A stretch of 49,927 bases of DNA from Porphyrobacter sp. (GTDB lineage Bacteria; Pseudomonadota; Alphaproteobacteria; Sphingomonadales; Sphingomonadaceae), in the NCBI GenBank assembly GCA_016125555.1, contig WGLN01000020.1, forward strand, positions 2,501 through 52,427, read 5' to 3'. The notes under the pieces are model-generated. The model made no database searches. It saw nothing but the letters and a program-made list of their open reading frames with translations, and was not told the DNA's origin. The stretch's first letter is position 1; each line of letters begins with the position of its first letter. A program made the position numbers and the translations under genes. Shown here in pieces: positions 45,033 through 49,927 of this stretch.

Positions 45033-45710
45033 ATGATCCTTGTCATCGACGCGCTCACCGATGCCGAACACCTTGCCGCGCTCGGCGAGCGGATCGCGAT
45101 GCTCGAGTGGCGCGACGGGCGCGAGACCGCGGGCAACGTCGCGCGCGAGGTGAAGCGCAACCTTCAGGCGGCGCTCGATTCGACCGCCGGACGGCGCCTG
45201 CACGAGGAGCTGCACGCGGTTGTCGCCGACAATCCCATCGTCAAGGCCGCCGCCCAGCCGCGGCGCTTCTCGCCGCTGATCGTCAGCAAGACCGGTGAGG
45301 GCGGGCACTATGGCCGGCATGTCGACAACGCGCTGATGGGGCGTGGGGCTGCGCGCATCCGCACCGATCTGTCGTTCACGCTCTTCCTCTCGCCCCCGGC
45401 CGACTACGAGGGCGGCGAGCTGGTGATCCACCAGGCGGGGATGAGCCAGGAAGTGAAGGGCGAGGCAGGGCACCTCGTGCTCTATCCGTCCTCGAGCATT
45501 CACGAGGTGCGGCCCGTCACGCGCGGGACACGGATCGTGTGCGTCGGCTGGATCGAGAGCATGATCGCCGATCAGGCGCGCCGCGAAATGCTCTTCGACC
45601 TCGAAAACCTTCGATCCTCGCTGCGCCGGACGCTTCCGGCGCAATCGGCCGAGCTACTGACGCTCGACAAGACCATCGCCAACCTGCTGCGGATGTGGGC
45701 GCAGGCTTGA
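45033..45710 (+). CDS. Fe(II)/2-oxoglutarate dioxygenase, PiuC/YbiX type (PKHD hydroxylase)
   Basis: Dioxygenase of 225 residues. The iron ligands are H96 and D98 (GRHVDNA) and H157 (SSIHEVRPV), with R167 (TRGTRIV) for 2-oxoglutarate. The LIVSKTGEGGHYGRHVDNAL and YPSSSIHEV segments are typical of PiuC. In many bacteria piuC adjoins a TonB siderophore receptor; here a receptor lies two genes away. It is 52 bases after tetR on the same strand. Its last 57 bases overlap the convergent membrane-protein gene. Confidence 0.92.
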   Translation: MILVIDALTDAEHLAALGERIAMLEWRDGRETAGNVAREVKRNLQAALDSTAGRRLHEELHAVVADNPIVKAAAQPRRFSPLIVSKTGEGGHYGRHVDNALMGRGAARIRTDLSFTLFLSPPADYEGGELVIHQAGMSQEVKGEAGHLVLYPSSSIHEVRPVTRGTRIVCVGWIESMIADQARREMLFDLENLRSSLRRTLPAQSAELLTLDKTIANLLRMWAQA

Positions 45711-46430
45711 GGCGCGAAAGCGCGCGGGGCGTTTGCCCTTGAGCGTGAAGAAGATGATCAGGCTCACCCCGATCACGCTCGGCCCGGCCCATATCGCCGG
45801 GTTGAAGACGTGTTCGGGCAGCAGGCGGATCAGGCCCACCGACAAGAAGGCGGTGTAGGCGGAAATGCCCATGCCGATCAGCGCGCGGAAATGCTCGCCG
45901 ACGTGGGTCCCGCGCGGCGGGTCCTCGCGGCGCCAGATGTAGCGCTGCTGGATGAGCATCGCGACGATGCCGATGAAGGCCACCAGCATCATCAGCGGAT
46001 GCCCGACTGTGTAGCCGTAAAGCCCGCACCACGCCCCGGAGATCACCACTGCGGCGATCACGCCCTGATGGCGCAGAGCCCGCAGCGCGCGCCGGTCGCG
46101 GGCATGGCGCACCACCGCGAGGCCGTAGTCCACGAAGCCGATGGTGAGCGTGCCGAGATAGAGCATCATCCAGCCGAACAACCCGTCGAACAGGGCCCGG
46201 TCGGTGATTTCGGGGTGGCGGTGCTCGGGCCCGTAGAGCGAGAGCAGGGCCATCGCGATCGCGAGGCTGCCCGCCCCCACAAATCCGTAGCAGGCGGCCT
46301 TGCCCCACTTGCGATGCTTGGCAGCACCTTTCTTCGTGGCAATCGGGCCCCAGAACGCCGTCAGCCCCACCGCGCCGGTGGCGACGTGGGCAACGACGAG
46401 GGCCTCGAACAGCGCCATGCGCCAGGGCAT
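45654..46430 (-). CDS. Seven-helix membrane protein, DUF2306-like
   Basis: Protein of 258 residues with about seven TM helices. Early helix with AHVATGAVGLTAFW, a loop KHRKWGKAACYGF, later loops with HARDRRALRALRHQG and QQRYIWRRED. The HRxxGK pattern is that of DUF2306-like membrane proteins and recalls the protein at 23468-24241. The ATG at 46430 or the in-frame ATG at 46418 may be used; neither has a clear ribosome binding site. Its 3' end overlaps the convergent dioxygenase by 57 bases. Confidence 0.78.
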   Translation of the reverse strand: MPWRMALFEALVVAHVATGAVGLTAFWGPIATKKGAAKHRKWGKAACYGFVGAGSLAIAMALLSLYGPEHRHPEITDRALFDGLFGWMMLYLGTLTIGFVDYGLAVVRHARDRRALRALRHQGVIAAVVISGAWCGLYGYTVGHPLMMLVAFIGIVAMLIQQRYIWRREDPPRGTHVGEHFRALIGMGISAYTAFLSVGLIRLLPEHVFNPAIWAGPSVIGVSLIIFFTLKGKRPARFRASSLRPHPQQVGDGLVERQ

Positions 46431-46457
46431 GACACAATCGGCGGGCTTAGCCTAGCC

Positions 46458-49085
46458 TCAGCGCACCCGCGAGGGCGCCACCAGCACCGCGTTGGCGATC
46501 GCGAGGTCGAGCCCGTCGAGATAGGCGCGGGTCGAAGGATCGTGCGCGAAGCCGATCACCAGTCCGCGGCCCTGGCGCTGCGCCATGAGGTAGGGCTTGT
46601 AGGCGAGCTGGCGGCGGTTCTCGTCCCACACGTAGCCGCTGGCGACGAGGTCGGCGGGCGCGGCGAAGCGCAGCACGTTGATCCCGTCGGCGCGGTCGAG
46701 CGGGGTGAAGATCTGCGTCCCGCTCGCCAGCACCACCGCGCCATCGTCGTAGCCAGCCGAGAGGAAGTTGTCGCGCTCGGCCACCACGTTCAGCAGCGCA
46801 CCGGGAAGGGTGTCGGGGAGCGCCTTCTGGTCCTTGATCGCCTCGCGGTATTCGGCGTCGCTGGCGATTTCGGCGGCTTCGGCGAGCGCGGCGTCCTTGT
46901 CCTTGTCGGCCTCGCCGGGGTCGCGTCCGAGCGCGGCCTCGCGCTTCACCGCGAGCAGCGGATTGTCGCCGGCGCTGAAGGTTTCGAGGCTGTCGCCCAC
47001 CGCCACCAGCACCCCGCCCTTGCGCACGAACTCGCGGATCGTGCGCATCCCGCCCTCGCCGAGCACCGCCGAAGGCTCGCCCTCCGGCACCAGCAGCACA
47101 TCGTAGTCCGACAGGTCGGCGCGGGCGAGGCGGGCGGTGCGGATCGGCACCACCGGCAGGCCCAGGCGGCGTTCGAGCACATAGCGCATGGCTCCTGCGG
47201 AGAGTTGCGAGACCCCGTCGTCCCACGCGAGCGCGATGCGCGGCAGGGTGAGCCGCACGAAGCTTTCGCTGCCGAGGTTGGGGCCTTCCTCGACCCAACC
47301 CGAATCGAGCGCCACGGTGTGCGCGCCGACTTCGCGGGCCAGTTCGCCAAGCCGCGCCATCTGTTCGGGCGTGTTGCTGCCCGCCGGGAACACCACCGTG
47401 CCGCGTTGGAAGCTGCGTCCATCCTTGACGAAGGCCTTGTCGGTGACGCGCGCCTCGATCCCCTCGCGCAGCGCGAGCGCGACCAGCCGCGCCTGTCCGC
47501 TGTCCTCCCACGGCACTGCGACGGCGAAAGTGCCTGCCCCTTCGACCACCGGTGCGATCGGCGTGTCGGCGGTGAGCGCCTCGCCCGAGGCGGCGGCGTT
47601 GCACAGCGTCACGTCGAGCCCCGACATCAGCCCCACCGACCAGGCGGTGACATCGTAGAGTTCGTGCGGGAGGTCCTGCGAGCGGCGGCGCTCCTGCTCG
47701 GCGAGGAAATCGGGCGGCAGCGGCGTGTCGCGGTCGAGCAGTGCCCTGACAAGCCGCGCAGCGGGTTGGGCCTGCGGAACCGCGAGATAGCCCTTGGGAT
47801 AGCTCTTGCCGCAGGCGCTCACCGGGCCCGCGCGGCGCAGCACGGTGATCCCCTGCGCGGCAAGGCGGCGGCCGAGGCCTTCGGCGTTCCAGCGCCGTTC
47901 GGCGAGGTCGATCAGGTAGGTGCCGCGCCCCGCCGCGCCGTTGGCGTTGGCCGCCCGGTAATGCGCGAAATCCGAAAGGAAGCGCTGCGGGTTCTCCGCC
48001 ACCGTCGCCGCGGTCGCGAGGCTGGTGACGAAGTGGTTGCGCACCCCGTCGGCATAGGTCAGCTCGGTCCCGTCGCGGCGTGCGAACACCAGCCCGCGTG
48101 CCGATGCCTGTTCGTAGGTGCTGCCGATCGCGCCCTGGTGCGCGTTCCAGGTATCGCCGTAGCCGGGATAGAACAGGTCGTAGACCTCGCGGGTGAAATA
48201 GGGCTCGCCCAGCGCGTCGAAGGCGGCGGCATTGGCGCGTCCGATCAGCTCGTAGGCGCGGATCTGCGCCTGCGTGAGGTTCGGGCTGAAGGGCTGCGCG
48301 GCGGGGCTGAAGAAATAGCTTTCATCGCCGCCCATCTCGTGAAGGTCGACCACCACCACCGGGTTCCAGCTGCGGATCGCGGCGACCTTGCCGCGGGTCT
48401 CGGGCTGGGAAAGCGTGAACCAGTCGCGGTTGAGGTCGAACAGGTAGTGGTTGACGCGTCCGCTCGGCCAAGGCTCGTCGTGCTCGGCGGCCTGCCGGTC
48501 GGCCGCGGGTTCGATGCCCGTCGATGCGAGGAAGTTGTTGACGAAGCGCGCCCGCCCGTCGGGGTTCTGCATCGGGTCGATCACCACGATCGTCTCGCCC
48601 AGGATCTTGTCGGCGCGGGCGTCGCCTTGCGCGGCGAGCAGGTGATAGGCGGTCATCAGCGCGGCATCGGTCGAGGAGATCTCGTTGCCGTGGACGCCAT
48701 AGGTCAGCCAGGTGACCGGCAGCGCCGCGCCGTTCGAGGCGCGCCCGGCGGCGATGTTGGCGAGGTCGGCGCGGATGGCGTCGAGCCGGGCGATATTCTC
48801 CGGCGCGGACAGCATCAGGTAGTAGAGCGGGCGGCCTTCCCAGCTGGTCGCATACTGGACGAGCCGGGTGCGATCGGGTGCCGCGGCAGCGAGCGCCCTG
48901 AGATAGGCGTAGGTCTCGTCCGGCGACGTGATGCGCGTGCCCGGAGCATGGCCGACCGCCTCGGAGAGGGTCGGGATCGCGGGATCGAAGCGCCCGTCCA
49001 AGAAGGACTGCGCCTGCGCTGGCACGACCGTGCCCCACAGCGCCGCCAGTGCGATCAGCCAAAGCCTGCGGAAAGTCGTGCTCAT
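46458..49085 (-). CDS. Secreted M14-family zinc carboxypeptidase with C-terminal amidotransferase-like domain
   Basis: Exported peptidase of 875 residues. Signal peptide about 1-26 (AQAQ-SF). The M14 domain has zinc ligands H132 and E135 (YGVHGNEISS) and H249 (VVDLHEMGG), NPDGR and LNRDWF for substrate, and TYEQASARG as the likely catalytic Glu region. Residues beyond about 640 (YDVLLVPEGE, IREFVRKGGVLVAVGD) resemble a class I glutamine amidotransferase/DJ-1 fold, with no clear catalytic Cys. The ATG at 49085 is chosen for its signal peptide and GAGGG upstream. Substrate unknown; periplasmic or extracellular peptide turnover is likely. Confidence 0.9.
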   Translation of the reverse strand: MSTTFRRLWLIALAALWGTVVPAQAQSFLDGRFDPAIPTLSEAVGHAPGTRITSPDETYAYLRALAAAAPDRTRLVQYATSWEGRPLYYLMLSAPENIARLDAIRADLANIAAGRASNGAALPVTWLTYGVHGNEISSTDAALMTAYHLLAAQGDARADKILGETIVVIDPMQNPDGRARFVNNFLASTGIEPAADRQAAEHDEPWPSGRVNHYLFDLNRDWFTLSQPETRGKVAAIRSWNPVVVVDLHEMGGDESYFFSPAAQPFSPNLTQAQIRAYELIGRANAAAFDALGEPYFTREVYDLFYPGYGDTWNAHQGAIGSTYEQASARGLVFARRDGTELTYADGVRNHFVTSLATAATVAENPQRFLSDFAHYRAANANGAAGRGTYLIDLAERRWNAEGLGRRLAAQGITVLRRAGPVSACGKSYPKGYLAVPQAQPAARLVRALLDRDTPLPPDFLAEQERRRSQDLPHELYDVTAWSVGLMSGLDVTLCNAAASGEALTADTPIAPVVEGAGTFAVAVPWEDSGQARLVALALREGIEARVTDKAFVKDGRSFQRGTVVFPAGSNTPEQMARLGELAREVGAHTVALDSGWVEEGPNLGSESFVRLTLPRIALAWDDGVSQLSAGAMRYVLERRLGLPVVPIRTARLARADLSDYDVLLVPEGEPSAVLGEGGMRTIREFVRKGGVLVAVGDSLETFSAGDNPLLAVKREAALGRDPGEADKDKDAALAEAAEIASDAEYREAIKDQKALPDTLPGALLNVVAERDNFLSAGYDDGAVVLASGTQIFTPLDRADGINVLRFAAPADLVASGYVWDENRRQLAYKPYLMAQRQGRGLVIGFAHDPSTRAYLDGLDLAIANAVLVAPSRVR

Positions 49086-49269
49086 GAAGTGCCCTCGTTC
49101 GGTCCCCGAGTGCGAGCCTTGCCGCGAAGATGCCGACCCGGTCAAGCGGCATGGGGCATTTGCCGTGGCGCCACCCGCGCTAGGGGCTTGCGCCTATTGC
49201 CCACGAAAAGCGCTCTTGAGACCCGGCCCGATAGTCTGCTCGCGAGGATCTACAAAAAGGACGGAAGCG

Positions 49270-49927
49270 ATGGTGTCTTGGTTCATGAAAAGCGCGCCAA
49301 TCCGGCAGAAATTCGATGTTCTGCTGGCCGGTCTCGGCGGTCTCGGCATCGTCAACGCCGGTGTCGCGGCGCTGGTGTGGCAGGGCGCTGCCGACGCGGA
49401 TGTCGGGCTCGGCGTGGCGCTCGCCACGCTCGTGGCGACTCTCGCCGGGCTGCTCGGCGCCAAGGCGGCGATCTGCGGGCCCTACGTCTCCACGGTGGTG
49501 CGGATGGAGAAGCTCGCCGCGGGAGACCTCCAGTCGCCGATCGCATACACCGACCACATGGACTGCGTGGGCCGGATGACCAAGGCGATGGAAGTGTTCC
49601 GCCAGAACGCGTTGGCACTCGAGAAGGCCAACAGCGATCATTCCCAATCGGTCGTTGCAATTGTCTCCGATGCGCTCGACCGGCTCGCCGAGGGCGACCT
49701 CACCTGCCGGATCGAGAATATGCCGGAAGGCGACTTCGCGCGGCTGCAGGCCGCCTTCAACGCTTCCGCAGCACGGATCGAGCAATTGATCGCCGCGGTG
49801 CGTGCGACGGTGGGCGGGGTGCGCACCGGGTCGGACGAGATCCGCGCGGCCTCGGAAGACCTCGCGCTGCGCAACGAGCAGCAGGCCGCGAGCCTCGAGG
49901 AGACCGCCGCCTCGGTGGGTGCGGTCA
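49270..49927 (+). CDS. Methyl-accepting chemotaxis protein, N-terminal part (cut by window end)
   Basis: The first 219 residues of an MCP. TM1 about 17-37, a loop of about nine residues, TM2 about 47-67, then two HAMP-like segments (about 68-120, MEKLAAGDLQSPI; about 125-172, LDRLAEGDLTCRI) and the start of the signalling domain (RNEQQAASLEETAASV). There is no periplasmic domain, so it differs from the two MCPs at the other end. The start may instead be the ATG at 49285. The 184-base gap before it contains a weak GCCCGATA element at 49226 but no gene. Confidence 0.9.
   Translation, partial: MVSWFMKSAPIRQKFDVLLAGLGGLGIVNAGVAALVWQGAADADVGLGVALATLVATLAGLLGAKAAICGPYVSTVVRMEKLAAGDLQSPIAYTDHMDCVGRMTKAMEVFRQNALALEKANSDHSQSVVAIVSDALDRLAEGDLTCRIENMPEGDFARLQAAFNASAARIEQLIAAVRATVGGVRTGSDEIRAASEDLALRNEQQAASLEETAASVGAV

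Noticed and set aside
49205..49234. GCCCGATA at 49226 as the -10 of a flagellar sigma-28 promoter for the third MCP
   Set aside because: The -10 matches partly (CCGATA), but no TAAA-like -35 lies at the required spacing. Too weak to list as a promoter.

Overview
The window is a high-GC, densely packed piece of an alphaproteobacterial chromosome. Gene content points to Sphingomonadales, most likely Erythrobacteraceae (Erythrobacter/Porphyrobacter type): a DUF1465/RcdA-like cell-cycle protein, YdcH-type DUF465 proteins, PTS-Ntr enzyme I (ptsP), several TonB-dependent receptors, and a short protein of a family common in sphingomonads. No rRNA, tRNA, CRISPR array, transposase, integrase or phage gene was found. 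The assignment is an inference from gene families, not from a search.

Region 1 (1-11.3 kb, minus strand) is one long chemosensory cluster, read from right to left: cheA, cheW, cheY, cheB, cheR, a two-domain GGDEF-EAL cyclic-di-GMP enzyme, two tandem paralogous methyl-accepting chemotaxis proteins, then psd (phosphatidylserine decarboxylase), which is cut by the window start. Many junctions overlap by four bases. A third MCP of a different design, without a periplasmic domain, enters at the right edge (49.3 kb) and is truncated. No flagellar or pilus structural genes are in view, so the behaviour this system controls is not settled here.

Region 2 (11.3-16.9 kb) holds a MATE exporter, a divergent pair encoding an adducin-like class II aldolase and an unusual orphan [2Fe-2S] protein of the xanthine-oxidase small-subunit type, a catecholate-type TonB siderophore receptor with a Fur-like palindrome upstream, and an ArsC-family protein.

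Region 3 (16.9-30.4 kb) is housekeeping and metabolism: an MFS transporter with a membrane protein, lipB with a coupled small lipoprotein, an Old-Yellow-Enzyme reductase, an EamA transporter, nadA, a multi-pass membrane protein, an MBL hydrolase, glpK, the DUF1465 protein, two DUF465 proteins on either side of the only long gene-poor gap (27626-27926), and ptsP.

Region 4 (30.4-41.8 kb) covers cell envelope and translation: a RodZ-like HTH membrane protein, a CpoB-like periplasmic protein overlapping tilS, an L,D-transpeptidase divergent from a secreted helical-repeat protein, rimO, two small proteins, and a coupled run serS-surE-potassium channel-small basic protein.

Region 5 (41.8-49.9 kb) is a TonB receptor divergent from a TetR regulator over a 23-bp palindrome, followed by a PiuC-type dioxygenase, a multi-pass membrane protein that overlaps it tail to tail, a large secreted M14 peptidase, and the third MCP.

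No clearly undescribed system stands out. The best leads are the variant cysteine spacing in the orphan [2Fe-2S] protein, the degenerate receiver-like end of CheA, the cyclic-di-GMP enzyme coupled to an MCP, the DUF465/palindrome intergenic region, and the potassium channel coupled to surE.
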